From assembly GCF_046250175.1 (NCBI RefSeq), contig NZ_CP176468.1: a stretch of DNA of 64,000 bases, one strand, 5' to 3'. This document shows positions 17,418 to 26,198 of this stretch, one piece after another. The notes under the pieces were generated by a model that was not told the DNA's origin, ran no database searches, and saw only the letters and a list, made by a program, of their open reading frames with translations. The stretch is from Psychromonas sp030397575. Lineage in GTDB: Bacteria > Pseudomonadota > Gammaproteobacteria > Enterobacterales > Psychromonadaceae. A program made the position numbers and the translations under genes. Each line of letters starts with the position of its first letter. The stretch's first letter is position 1.

Positions 17418-18062
17418 ATGGAATTAAATGTTTGGTTAGTTTATATCAGTGTAATCAGTTTATTGCTATTTAGTCCCGGTCCCTCTGCTATTTTGTGTAT
17501 TTCAGACGGTGTTAAATTTGGTTATAAAAAAGCAATTCCAACCATTTTAGGTGGCGCATTATCAGCGTTAATTTTGATGACTATCTCTGCTATAGGGTTA
17601 GGTGCGGTGTTGGCCGCTTCTGAGACCTTATTTTTAGTGATTAAATTACTTGGTGCAATCTACCTTGTTTATTTAGGTTGGAGTGCGTGGCGGGAAGGTG
17701 CGATTAAACTACCTGAGACCCAGATGAATACACCTGTTTTAGCAACTTACGCCGCCCATAAGTTATTTAAAAAAAGTTTTATGGTTGGGATCAGTAACCC
17801 TAAAGATCTGTTATTTTTTATTGCTTTGTTCCCTAGTTTCATGAGCTCAGAAGCACCTCAATTGCCGCAGTACATTATTTTAGCCAGTACTTGGTTTTGT
17901 CTCGAATACTTGTTTATGTCTATTTATACCGGTTTAGGTGCAAAAATGGCACCGTTGTTTACTAACCCTCGTCCAATGCGTTGGATAAATCGTATTTTAG
18001 GCAGTGTATTTATTAGTTTAGGCAGCATGTTGGCTATTTCAGCATTATTAGGCAGAAAGTGA
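17418..18062 (+). CDS. LysE/RhtB-family translocator
   Basis: This 214-residue inner-membrane protein has about six hydrophobic segments and belongs to the LysE/RhtB exporter family. Characteristic features are the SPGPSAILCISDGVKFG block near residue 20, with the conserved Pro-Gly-Pro, and the later GISNPKDLLFF. These proteins export amino acids or derivatives such as homoserine, threonine or lysine; the substrate here is not determined. It is followed 31 bp later by a Nudix gene on the same strand, possibly co-transcribed. Confidence 0.86.
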   Translation: MELNVWLVYISVISLLLFSPGPSAILCISDGVKFGYKKAIPTILGGALSALILMTISAIGLGAVLAASETLFLVIKLLGAIYLVYLGWSAWREGAIKLPETQMNTPVLATYAAHKLFKKSFMVGISNPKDLLFFIALFPSFMSSEAPQLPQYIILASTWFCLEYLFMSIYTGLGAKMAPLFTNPRPMRWINRILGSVFISLGSMLAISALLGRK

Positions 18063-18093
18063 TAAATCTTATTTATGTTAGTTAAGGAAAAAT

Positions 18094-18492
18094 GTGTCAA
18101 AAGAAATAGATAAATTAGCTTGGTTATTGGTACATGACGGTAAGTTATTAGTTGCTCGATCACATAACAAATCTTTGTTTTATTTACCCGGTGGAAAGCG
18201 TGAATCAGGGGAGTCTGATCAGCAAGCTTTAAGCCGTGAGGTAAACGAAGAGTTATCGGTTAACCTGATTAGCAATAGCATTGATTACGCAGGTACATTT
18301 AGTGCAGTGGCAGATGGTCAACGAGAGCCTGCTACCGTTAAACTTACTTGTTACTTTGCGAAGTTCGCAGGGGAATTAAAGGCTAGTGCAGAAATAGCCG
18401 AAATTAAATGGTTAACTTATCAGGATAAAGCACTTTGTTCAGAAGGGGCGATTCAGGTATTAGAATGGCTTAAAAAGAAAGGGTTAATATAA
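18094..18492 (+). CDS. Nudix hydrolase
   Basis: This 132-residue protein carries a Nudix box at about residues 31-53: GGKRESGESDQQALSREVNEEL fits Gx5Ex7REuxEE except for Leu replacing the usual Gly. Nudix enzymes hydrolyse nucleoside diphosphates linked to another group, with Mg2+, in the cytoplasm; 8-oxo-dGTP-type housecleaning is a common role. Its start is GTG at 18094 with AAGGA upstream; the ATG overlapping it is out of frame and hits a stop at once. Substrate unknown. Confidence 0.85.
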   Translation: MSKEIDKLAWLLVHDGKLLVARSHNKSLFYLPGGKRESGESDQQALSREVNEELSVNLISNSIDYAGTFSAVADGQREPATVKLTCYFAKFAGELKASAEIAEIKWLTYQDKALCSEGAIQVLEWLKKKGLI

Positions 18493-18525
18493 TTGTTATA
18501 ACCCTTGAATTGATTTTAAGTAAGC

Positions 18526-18546
18526 GACAGGTAGCCATTACCTGTC
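18526..18546. terminator. Hairpin between convergent genes
   Basis: GACAGGTA (18526-18533) and TACCTGTC (18539-18546) form an 8-bp stem with a 5-nt loop between the Nudix and MFS stop codons. Confidence 0.5.
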
Positions 18547-18552
18547 ACGTCA

Positions 18553-19749
18553 TTAGACATCTTTATCCAGTTTAATATCACGTCCGCCTAGATAGCCAAA
18601 CACACCCGATAAAAGGCACGTAATAGCGCATAACCAAATAGTTGTTGTCCAGTTTTCAAAATAAGCGTGTAGCATACCTGTGAACATTGGCCCTATCGCA
18701 GCTAAGCTATAACCTACACATTGTGCCATGCCAGATAGAGATGCTGCCTGCTGCGAGTGATTTGTGCGATAACTAATATAGGACAATCCAAGAATAAATA
18801 TAGCTCCAGAAGAAAAGCCTATAAAAATAGACCAAATTAATGCCGCACTTGGTAAATACAATAAACCTAAGAAGCAGATAAAACCAATCAGCGCTAAAGA
18901 GATAGCTAAAATACGTTGATCTTTTAGCTTTGCTAGTAAGGGGATCAAAACAAGTCCGGGCGTTGCCGTTGCTAATTGGAAGGTCCCATGTAAAACACCT
19001 GCTTGTTGTGCTGAATAGCCGCCATCCATTAGGATGTTTGGCAACCAGGCGATAATGATGTAAGTAAAAAATGAATTTAGGCCTAAGCATAAAGTGATTT
19101 GCCAAGCTAAGGCATGATGCCATATTTTACTATTTGGCGCGGACGCTAAAATATCTTTGATCGGTTTTGTATGTAGTTTTAATTGTGGCAACCAGACAAT
19201 TATACTTGCTAAAGTCATGACGCCATAACAAGATAAGGCAACAGCCCAACCGATATTTTTAAAAGTAGCTAATGGAATAATTAACGCTGAATAACTCCCT
19301 GCAAATATACCCATGGCCAGTACATAGGCAGAGGTCATCAATGCAACTTTATGTGGGAAGTCACGTTTAATTAAACTCGGCAACAACACATTACCAATCG
19401 CAATACCGACACCAATAATCGCAGTACCAATATAAAGGATAAATACAGAGTCAATAAGGCGAGAGCTTAAGCCTATACCAATCAATATTAAGGCAATAAA
19501 TAGTGATATTTCTAAGCCTTGCTTCTTGGCTAAATTAGCGGCAACCGGAGAGGCAAGGGCAAAGGCTACTAGTGGTAAGGTTGTTAACATTCCAGCCTGT
19601 GAAGAGTTAAGTCCAAAATATATAATGATTTGATCTAATACTGGGCCAATACTGGTGACTGGACCACGTAAGTTAGCAGCTATTAGCAATATACCTAAAA
19701 CTAAAATAGAAGTGGCAAAACGAGAACGTGTGGGCATGGGCAATGACAT
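18553..19749 (-). CDS. MFS transporter, CynX/NimT-like
   Basis: This protein of about 398 residues has around twelve membrane helices. The N-terminal LIAANLRGPVTSIGPVLDQI is characteristic of the CynX/NimT subfamily of the major facilitator superfamily (cyanate or 2-nitroimidazole transport in E. coli). Real substrates of most members are unknown, and no cyanase gene is nearby. The frame can be extended 69 bp upstream, but none of the candidate starts has a strong ribosome site. The one at 19749 gives a family-typical N-terminus and was preferred; this choice is uncertain. Confidence 0.78.
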   Translation of the reverse strand: MSLPMPTRSRFATSILVLGILLIAANLRGPVTSIGPVLDQIIIYFGLNSSQAGMLTTLPLVAFALASPVAANLAKKQGLEISLFIALILIGIGLSSRLIDSVFILYIGTAIIGVGIAIGNVLLPSLIKRDFPHKVALMTSAYVLAMGIFAGSYSALIIPLATFKNIGWAVALSCYGVMTLASIIVWLPQLKLHTKPIKDILASAPNSKIWHHALAWQITLCLGLNSFFTYIIIAWLPNILMDGGYSAQQAGVLHGTFQLATATPGLVLIPLLAKLKDQRILAISLALIGFICFLGLLYLPSAALIWSIFIGFSSGAIFILGLSYISYRTNHSQQAASLSGMAQCVGYSLAAIGPMFTGMLHAYFENWTTTIWLCAITCLLSGVFGYLGGRDIKLDKDV

Positions 19750-20020
19750 AGTAAGCTCAGGTAATAAAAAAGAACCAGGATAATAGCAGATAGGCATAGT
19801 TAATCGTATGATCTTCATACTTTTTATTGATTTATTTTTAGGTAATAAAATAGATACTTGTTGAGATTAAATTTTACATGTCTTATTAGCTTCGCTTCAG
19901 GTAAGATCTTGCCTATTTTTATCCATAATACTCAGCAAGTGATCGTGATGATTCTGTTGAATACAAGTTATTTCAAAGCATATGATTGAAGTAACCTTAT
20001 AAATCTTTAATAGGAATAAC

Positions 20021-20473
20021 ATGTTAATTGTTGATTACCAAAGTAAAAGCTACTTCCGTTTTTTAAGTAATTTGCCGCAAATTGCACTGCATAAAACGCG
20101 TTTTTTAATTACCTTTAATGGTGGAGATGAATCTCAACTTTCTGATTTTAACAAAGCACTAACCTCTGAAACGAATAGTGGCATACAAAGTAATAATGTC
20201 ATTGAACAAAAAGCATCTGAAGAAGAGGTTGCTGCGCTATTTTCTCAAGCACGTGATACGCGAGATATATTAATTTTTGAAAAGGCAGATCGTTTGTTCG
20301 ATAAAAAAACAGCTGTGAAAGCATCGCATGAGCGTGATAACGGCTTTGATTTAAACAATCTATTTAAGCAGATAGCTAAACATAACGGTATTATCGTACT
20401 AGCACCTCAACACAAACAAATTTTAAGTGCTTCTATGTCAACAAAAATGGACGTAATGATTCGTTTTAAATAA
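20021..20473 (+). CDS. Degenerate AAA+ ATPase core (pseudo-ATPase)
   Basis: This 150-residue protein has no known name. Its second half aligns by eye with the Walker B to sensor region of AAA+ ATPases. ILIFEKADRLFDKKTAVK resembles the family pattern LLFFDEADALFGKRSEVK, and the following HNGIIVLAPQHKQ resembles YDGVVILATNLRQ. In the first half, FLITFNGGDESQL falls where the Walker A loop should be, without the Gly-Lys-Thr. Walker B Asp-Glu has become Glu-Lys, and the arginine-finger region reads MSTKMD. It should not hydrolyse ATP. The frame is intact with an AGGA site, so it is probably expressed. The lid domain is missing. Function unknown; it stands alone. Confidence 0.7.
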   Translation: MLIVDYQSKSYFRFLSNLPQIALHKTRFLITFNGGDESQLSDFNKALTSETNSGIQSNNVIEQKASEEEVAALFSQARDTRDILIFEKADRLFDKKTAVKASHERDNGFDLNNLFKQIAKHNGIIVLAPQHKQILSASMSTKMDVMIRFK

Positions 20474-20548
20474 ATGACATAGCAATGACAATGAGCATAT
20501 TTGATAGTTCATTGTCACAGATATTTCAATCTCTAACGAACAGTATTA

Positions 20549-20932
20549 CTAAGTGTCTGCGATAACAGCATAAGTTCCAGTGGCATAGGCAACTAACACT
20601 TCTTTTTCATCGAATAATTCAATGGTCACAAATGTGGTTGTTCTGCCTTGTCGCTTAACACTTGCCGATGCTAATAAATACTTTCCTAATGCAGGCTTTA
20701 AGTAGTTAATTTTAATTTCCATGGTAACTGCGGTAAAGCCTGCATCTAAGTTGGAAACAGCTGCATACCATCCCGTATTGTCCATTAATGTAGAAATAAC
20801 TCCCCCATGAACAAACCCTTTATGCTGAAGGTGATAAGGCTCAACATATAATTCAACGTTTGCTTGGCCATGCGTAAAATCTTTAAGTTTAGCGCCAGTG
20901 TGCTCTAAAAAAGGGAAGTAGATCTCTTTCAT
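20549..20932 (-). CDS. PaaI-type hotdog thioesterase
   Basis: This protein of about 127 residues has a hotdog fold. The segment HKGFVHGGVISTLMDNTGWYAA is the typical active-site helix region of the PaaI/4HBT thioesterase family, with the HGG motif and the catalytic-site Asp. Such enzymes hydrolyse aryl- or acyl-CoA thioesters in the cytoplasm; the natural substrate is not evident. The start was placed at 20932, which has AAGGA seven bases upstream, instead of the longer frame start. It stands alone. Confidence 0.84.
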   Translation of the reverse strand: MKEIYFPFLEHTGAKLKDFTHGQANVELYVEPYHLQHKGFVHGGVISTLMDNTGWYAAVSNLDAGFTAVTMEIKINYLKPALGKYLLASASVKRQGRTTTFVTIELFDEKEVLVAYATGTYAVIADT

Positions 20933-21351
20933 TAATAGTTCCTTAAGAAACATTAGATTTATTTGTAATATATTGTTTGCTAGATAACTAGCGAATCAGG
21001 TGAGATATCTTTTAGTTATCTCGGACAGGTAATCAACAACACAGGTAATCTTTCACTGGTATTAATATACATTATTCAGGCATTGTATAAGGTGAGAAAT
21101 TGATTACAACTAATTGTTGTTTAGAGAAAAATAACTTAATTGAATGCTCGGTAAGTTTCAAATAGTTTACTTTGCCGAGTTACTTTAATAAGCTTGAAAT
21201 CTCTATCTTAAACTAAGTTATTTTTAAGTATTATGGATAAAATCAATACTGGATGTTATTGTTTCAATATATCAAAATTAACACTTAAGTATTAATTTCA
21301 GTGTTTAAGTTGCTATAGTCTAAGGGCTTGATTTTTTATTTAGGATTATTT
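20933..21351. other. Intergenic region with hairpins and a partial repeat
   Basis: No gene is supported in these 419 bases. AGATAACTA (20982-20990) and TAGTTATCT (21013-21021) form a 9-bp stem. CTCGG (21147-21151) and CCGAG (21175-21179) form a second possible stem. A stretch near 21208-21230 (CTTAAACTAAGTTATTTTT) resembles part of the intergenic repeat at 3527-3595. Confidence 0.4.
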
Positions 21352-22305
21352 ATGAATAAACCAGATATTCCGAGTAATGAAAAACAACGTTTGGCCATGC
21401 TTAGGTCTTTGGAAGTATTAGACACATTGGCAGAAGAGCGTTTTGATCGCATTACTCGACTTGCTAAACGTTTGTTTGATGTACCGATTGCTTTAGTGAG
21501 CCTAATAGATGAAAACCGTCAATGGTTTAAGTCATGTATTGGACTTGACGTTAATGAAAGTCCGCGCGAAACTTCTTTTTGTGGTCATGCGATTTTAGGT
21601 GATGATGTATTCGTTATTCCAGCTGCAAGTGAAGATTTGCGTTTTTATGATAGCCCGTTAGTCGTTGATGAACCTAAAGTAGAGTTTTATGCTGGTTGTC
21701 CTTTAGCGATCAATGGGTTCAGATTAGGAACAATGTGTATTGCCGATCATCAAGCACGTGAATTCAGCAAAGAAGATTGTGATATTTTAAAAGATTTAGC
21801 GAAAACAGTTGAGTTAGAGTTATCTGCTATGCAAATGGCGACTCATGATGACTTAACTGGATTATTGAATCGCCGTGGTTTTCTTTCTTTAGCACAAAAC
21901 TCTCTAAACCTATGCAATAGAAACGAACTCCCAGCGTCTTTAGCTTATCTTGATTTAGATCGTTTTAAAGCCATTAATGACAATTTTGGACACGCAGTTG
22001 GTGATCAAGTAATAAATATTTTTGCAAAGTTACTCGGGGATACATTTCGTTCTTCAGATGTGATTGGACGTTTAGGAGGCGATGAATTTGTGGTGCTATT
22101 TAGTAATACTGATGCGGATAATGCTGAGCAGTTAATGTCAACTTTAGCAATGTCTTTAAAGGTTGAACTTGATAATAATAATGTAGACTTAGATGTTTGT
22201 TTTTCATTTGGTATTACTGAGTATGAGGTAGAAAAACATCGAGATATACAAGCTCTATTATCTGATGCAGATAAAGCCATGTATAAATTTAAGCATAAGG
22301 AATAA
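21352..22305 (+). CDS. GAF-GGDEF diguanylate cyclase
   Basis: This cytoplasmic protein of about 317 residues has a GAF domain (about 20-155, including VPIALVSLIDENRQWFKS and the RETSFCGHAIL block) followed by a GGDEF domain. The domain is introduced by DLTGLLNRRGF and carries the intact signature GRLGGDEFVVLF. GGDEF enzymes make cyclic di-GMP from two GTP. The GAF domain probably binds a small ligand or reads redox state through its cysteines; the ligand is unknown. The start at 21352 is preceded by AGGA. No inhibitory-site RxxD motif was identified with certainty. Confidence 0.9.
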   Translation: MNKPDIPSNEKQRLAMLRSLEVLDTLAEERFDRITRLAKRLFDVPIALVSLIDENRQWFKSCIGLDVNESPRETSFCGHAILGDDVFVIPAASEDLRFYDSPLVVDEPKVEFYAGCPLAINGFRLGTMCIADHQAREFSKEDCDILKDLAKTVELELSAMQMATHDDLTGLLNRRGFLSLAQNSLNLCNRNELPASLAYLDLDRFKAINDNFGHAVGDQVINIFAKLLGDTFRSSDVIGRLGGDEFVVLFSNTDADNAEQLMSTLAMSLKVELDNNNVDLDVCFSFGITEYEVEKHRDIQALLSDADKAMYKFKHKE

Positions 22306-22383
22306 AACGAGAAAAATAACTAAGTGGTTAAAGGTACTAACCACATTAACTAGCTTATCGACTCAGGCGTTAGTATTATTTAC

Positions 22384-23001
22384 TTAACCAATCGATTTTT
22401 CAGTGAAAAGTTCTGGCACGATAGAAGTATAAGCAAAAGATTTATGTTGTTTTATCTCGTCTAATGATAACCCCTGAAGCTCATAGGGAAACACTACCCA
22501 ATCATCTGTAGCGTGTATAAAATAATCAGGCCCAGTGGCATCTTCAGCTAATGTTTTTTTCTTCCATACGGTGGCAATACGTACATCCTCAGGCATATTG
22601 CGCTTGAGCCTTGCTTTTAATTCATTGATAACCGCATCTGCATTTTTTCCTGAGCGATACATATCATCAACTATCAGTAGTTTATCTTCAGCATTAAGCT
22701 TTTTAACCAAGTAGGTAAGACCATGAACATGAATCGGGTGATCTCCTTTTGCTTGCTGGTGATAACTATCGAAACCACCGTAAGAGGTGCGGATTGATAT
22801 ATGATCAGTATGTACACCTAATGTTTGTAAACACTCTTGTACATAAATACCCACAGAACTACCGCCTCTCCATAAGCCCACAATGAACGTTGGTTTAAAG
22901 TCACTGGCAATAATTTGTGTTGCTAATTGGAAGGATTCCTCGATTAAGGTGTCTTCATCTAAAAATATTTTTTCGTCGTATTTAGCCAAGAAATCACCCA
23001 T
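22384..23001 (-). CDS. Phosphoribosyltransferase, paralogue 1
   Basis: This 205-residue protein has the type I phosphoribosyltransferase fold. The PRPP-binding loop reads LLIVDDMYRSGKNADAV, and upstream elements such as FIVGLWRGGSSVGIYVQE are typical. It would transfer a phosphoribosyl group to a purine-like base in the cytoplasm; xanthine/hypoxanthine-type substrates are plausible but unproven. It is divergent from a second, clearly related copy starting 104 bp away. The shared block ASDFKPTFIV/SDFKPTFIV and WRGG show that they arose by duplication. The copies differ in the PRPP loop (DMYRSGK versus DVYDTGR), suggesting different substrates or roles. Confidence 0.85.
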   Translation of the reverse strand: MGDFLAKYDEKIFLDEDTLIEESFQLATQIIASDFKPTFIVGLWRGGSSVGIYVQECLQTLGVHTDHISIRTSYGGFDSYHQQAKGDHPIHVHGLTYLVKKLNAEDKLLIVDDMYRSGKNADAVINELKARLKRNMPEDVRIATVWKKKTLAEDATGPDYFIHATDDWVVFPYELQGLSLDEIKQHKSFAYTSIVPELFTEKSIG

Positions 23002-23104
23002 ATATTATGATATGTTTAAAGGAATTTAATCAAAAAATTAGAACATAAAGTCACTTTATATTCAATCATTAGTGGCATTATCTTTAACTAGATTTGGAAG
23101 TCAT

Positions 23105-23680
23105 ATGGCAGAAAAACAATATTTAACCGCACAGAATTTATTAGAAGACTCTTATGCATTAGCTCGGCAAATATTGGATAGTGATTTTAAACCTACCTTT
23201 ATTGTTGCCATATGGCGTGGTGGAGCACCTATTGGGATTGCTGTCCAAGAATTTTTAGCAGTACACGGTATTGATTCTGACCATATTGCTATTCGTACTT
23301 CTTCTTATGCTGCGGCGATTGACCAGCAGCAAAAAGAGGTTAAAGTGCATGGTTTAAATTATCTGGTTAAAAACCTTGAACATCATGATCGCTTATTATT
23401 AGTCGATGATGTTTATGATACGGGGCGTTCAATTGAGGCTATTATCCAAGAGTTACAACGTAAAACACGATTAAATATGCCAGAAGATGTGCGCGTTGCA
23501 GTACCTTATTTTAAGCCTTCACGTAATCAAACCAATAGAGTACCTGATTATTATCTACACGAAACCGATGCTTGGTTAAAGTACCCTCATTCTTTAGAAG
23601 GCTTATCGGCTGAAGATATTGCAGTTAAACGTCCACGTTTATATGAAATTATTAAAGACTTTTTGCCTACTGAAAAATAA
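23105..23680 (+). CDS. Phosphoribosyltransferase, paralogue 2
   Basis: This protein of about 191 residues is a second type I phosphoribosyltransferase with the PRPP loop LLLVDDVYDTGRSIEAI and the substrate-side FIVAIWRGGAPIGIAVQE. It is divergent from and related to the gene at 22384-23001. Start at 23105 was chosen for the GGAAG site four bases upstream. It is followed by a good terminator. The PRPP motif here keeps the classical DD-x-D-T-G form, so this copy looks more like a standard hypoxanthine/xanthine salvage enzyme than its partner. Confidence 0.86.
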   Translation: MAEKQYLTAQNLLEDSYALARQILDSDFKPTFIVAIWRGGAPIGIAVQEFLAVHGIDSDHIAIRTSSYAAAIDQQQKEVKVHGLNYLVKNLEHHDRLLLVDDVYDTGRSIEAIIQELQRKTRLNMPEDVRVAVPYFKPSRNQTNRVPDYYLHETDAWLKYPHSLEGLSAEDIAVKRPRLYEIIKDFLPTEK

Positions 23681-23990
23681 GTAACGTTGGCAATATTTAT
23701 AATGAAGAGCGGGCTTCCTGTACGCTCTTTTTGTTTTTCCTAGATAGATCTCAATAAAGAGGCGACTATTCAACCGTTTTTAAATAAAACTACCTTCCTA
23801 TGACACCTTGATTTTCAATAAACTAACTAATCTAACCTATTAAATCTAATAGAACTTTTTTACTTTTTCTCTTTTTTATATTTTATCTCAATATAAGTAA
23901 TTTTTTTATCTTTAAGTGGATTAATTGAGAGTTACACACTAGGCTCATTAATTGAATAATCCTATTTACCCCCTTATTTTGAGAAACTAT
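23681..23990. other. Intergenic region before the chemoreceptor
   Basis: These 310 bases contain the terminator at 23705-23738 and then AT-rich upstream sequence of the chemoreceptor gene. No flagellar sigma-28 promoter was recognised. Confidence 0.4.
23705..23738 (+). terminator. Rho-independent terminator
   Basis: AAGAGCG (23705-23711) pairs with CGCTCTT (23723-23729) and is followed by TTTTGTTTTT. Confidence 0.75.
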
Positions 23991-25616
23991 ATGACCATTA
24001 ATTTACGGTTAGTCATTGGCTTTGGTGTTGTTATTTTAATGATGCTTGTTTTGAACTTTATTAGTATTCACCGAGTTAACTTTATTGATTCAACGATCAC
24101 ACAGATAACCGATGTAAACTCTGTTAAACAACGTCATGCTATCGATTTCCGAGGTAGTGTCCATGATCGCGCTATTGCGCTTCGTGATATTACGTTAGCT
24201 AGGACAGAAGTGGAGCTAAATACAGCTATTGATGATTTACAACGACTAGGTAAAAGTTATCAGCGCTCAGCGGTAGAGATGGATAAGATTATCTCGTCTG
24301 ATAAAGCGACTAACAAAGAGAAAAACATTTACGAAAAAATTAAAAAAGTTGAATCTCAAGCAATGCCATTGGTGTCTCTAATCATTGAAGCTAAGCGAGC
24401 TGGTGGTATGACTGAAGCTAATAATATACTACTTAATCAGGCAAAGCCTGCTTTTGTATCTTGGCTATCTACCATTAATCAGTTTATTGATTATCAAGAA
24501 TTGGCGAATCAAAATGCAACAAAGGAAGTAAGGCTTGTTGCTAGTACATTTCAAGGATGGATGCTTAGTCTAACAAGTATTGCGATTATCTTAGGGGGAT
24601 TCATTGCATACCGTATTAGTTACCAAGTCAAGATGTCTGTTGGTGGAGATCCACAAGAAGCGGCAAAAGTAGTCTCTAAGATTTCTCAGGGCAATTTAGC
24701 TGGTGAGGTAAAGTCATGTTGTCCTAACAGTATGATGGCTTCTATCGGAGTCATGCAGCAGCAACTAAAATCAACAGTGAATAATATTATGGCTTCTTCT
24801 TCTGAATTATCGGAGCGAGCTACTTCAGTTGCAGCCGGTTCTTTACAAGCATTAACGGCCGCTGATAAACAAGTCGAACAGACTCATAGTGCACAACTAA
24901 GCCTAGAGTCGATGAGTCAGAGCATAGATAATGTTGTTGATACAGTGAGACAAACTGAGGACAACTCAAAGGTTACTGCAGAGTTAACACAACACGGTAA
25001 ATCAGCAGTTCAGAATGTCGCGACTGAAATTGAAAACATATCCACCACGGTTAATTCTACAGTTAAACAAATCAGTGTATTACAAGATAGAACACGAGAG
25101 ATTGGTGAAATTATTAATGTAATTCGAAGTATCTCTGATCAAACAAATTTATTAGCATTAAATGCAGCAATAGAAGCTGCTCGTGCTGGTGAATCTGGCA
25201 GAGGGTTTGCCGTTGTTGCTGATGAGGTACGTCAATTAGCGATAAGAACAGGCGATGCGACTGGTGAAATTGAAGCTATGATTAACCAAGTTCAGGGAGA
25301 TACAGAAGCATCTGTAGCTGCAATGGAAACAACCGTACCACAAGTTGAAAAAGGATTAACGTTAACTCATCAAGCCAATGAGTTACTAAATGATATTCAG
25401 CGCCAAGCAGATGATTCCTTAGTTAAAGTGCTTGAAGTGGTCAGTGCAACTAACCAACAGGTTGCTACTATATATGAGGTCTCTAAAGGAGTTGAAGCGA
25501 TATCTGTTATGTCGAAAGAGACAAGTGAAACTTTACAAAATAACTTCAATCAAGCAGAGTTATTGGAAACCTTATCTAAAAGCCTAAAAAAAGAGACTGA
25601 ATACTTCAGTGTTTAA
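23991..25616 (+). CDS. Methyl-accepting chemotaxis protein
   Basis: This chemoreceptor of about 541 residues has a first membrane helix at about 5-27 (LRLVIGFGVVILMMLVLNFI), a periplasmic helical-bundle region of about 165 residues, a second helix near 195-215, and a cytoplasmic signalling domain. The hairpin tip ISDQTNLLALNAAIEAARAGE is fully conserved, so it should couple to CheA/CheW. The periplasmic domain looks like a four-helix-bundle ligand domain; its ligand is unknown. The start at 23991 is the ATG closest to the first helix. A longer frame opening with TTG adds 13 residues and lacks a good ribosome site. No che genes are in the window. Confidence 0.9.
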   Translation: MTINLRLVIGFGVVILMMLVLNFISIHRVNFIDSTITQITDVNSVKQRHAIDFRGSVHDRAIALRDITLARTEVELNTAIDDLQRLGKSYQRSAVEMDKIISSDKATNKEKNIYEKIKKVESQAMPLVSLIIEAKRAGGMTEANNILLNQAKPAFVSWLSTINQFIDYQELANQNATKEVRLVASTFQGWMLSLTSIAIILGGFIAYRISYQVKMSVGGDPQEAAKVVSKISQGNLAGEVKSCCPNSMMASIGVMQQQLKSTVNNIMASSSELSERATSVAAGSLQALTAADKQVEQTHSAQLSLESMSQSIDNVVDTVRQTEDNSKVTAELTQHGKSAVQNVATEIENISTTVNSTVKQISVLQDRTREIGEIINVIRSISDQTNLLALNAAIEAARAGESGRGFAVVADEVRQLAIRTGDATGEIEAMINQVQGDTEASVAAMETTVPQVEKGLTLTHQANELLNDIQRQADDSLVKVLEVVSATNQQVATIYEVSKGVEAISVMSKETSETLQNNFNQAELLETLSKSLKKETEYFSV

Positions 25617-25626
25617 ATACGAATCA

Positions 25627-25676
25627 AAGCGAAAAAAGGGGGGGGGTATAGCGTTAATAACCTCTTTTTTACGCTT
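25627..25676 (+). terminator. Imperfect terminator with a G9 run
   Basis: AAGCG (25627-25631) pairs with CGCTT (25672-25676). The adjoining A6 and G9 tracts (G at 25638-25646) face CCTCTTTTTT, giving a long imperfect stem after the chemoreceptor gene. Confidence 0.4.
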
Positions 25677-26077
25677 ATATTGTATGATTTATTATTCGAT
25701 TTTTGATTATACTCTGAGCCGTAATTAAGAGAATAAATTATTCCGTTATTGGGTGCTTAACATCCAAAATTATCAACGCATAAACTCTCCTAACAAAAAC
25801 TTGAAATACCCTACAGAGTGTTATACGTGCTCAAAAATAGTTATTTTAAGTCAATAAAATGTCATTTATTAATCAATTTGAATAAATGGTCAAGATTGCT
25901 TAGCACCAATAAAGAGCGTTACTTGACCTTTTGGTCAGCAATGATTTCCCTTTTAGCTATTCATATCGCACATTTTTTAAACTTCCAGCCTTTTTATTAC
26001 CCTTCTCTTTCACCAATTTGGGGCATTAAAGCACCAAAATTGGACTATTTTTGGATATCAATTAACCATAAGTTGTA

Positions 26078-26091
26078 TTGATTTTGATCAA
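26078..26091. promoter_or_regulatory. FNR-type binding box upstream of ushA-like gene
   Basis: TTGATTTTGATCAA matches the FNR consensus TTGAT-N4-ATCAA exactly. It lies 107 bp upstream of the 5'-nucleotidase start, within usual activation distance. The call rests on sequence match alone. Confidence 0.5.
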
Positions 26092-26198
26092 TATTTGTTA
26101 GATGGTTTAAGTAGCGATTGGGTTCATGGAGCGGTAATAACCCATTTAATAAAACACCTATTGAGCAAATAGTTTACCGAGTTTAAAGGATTAAATTG

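Larger units (their letters stand above)
25617..26198. other. Intergenic region upstream of the 5'-nucleotidase
   Basis: These 582 AT-rich bases hold a hairpin with a run of nine G (25627-25676) and a perfect FNR-type box (26078-26091). An 87-codon open frame at 25818-26081 was considered and rejected. Confidence 0.5.

Noticed and set aside
25818..26081. 87-codon open frame upstream of the 5'-nucleotidase
   Set aside because: No ribosome site, no recognisable domain, AT-rich background with few stops expected to be missed; overlaps the FNR-type box region.
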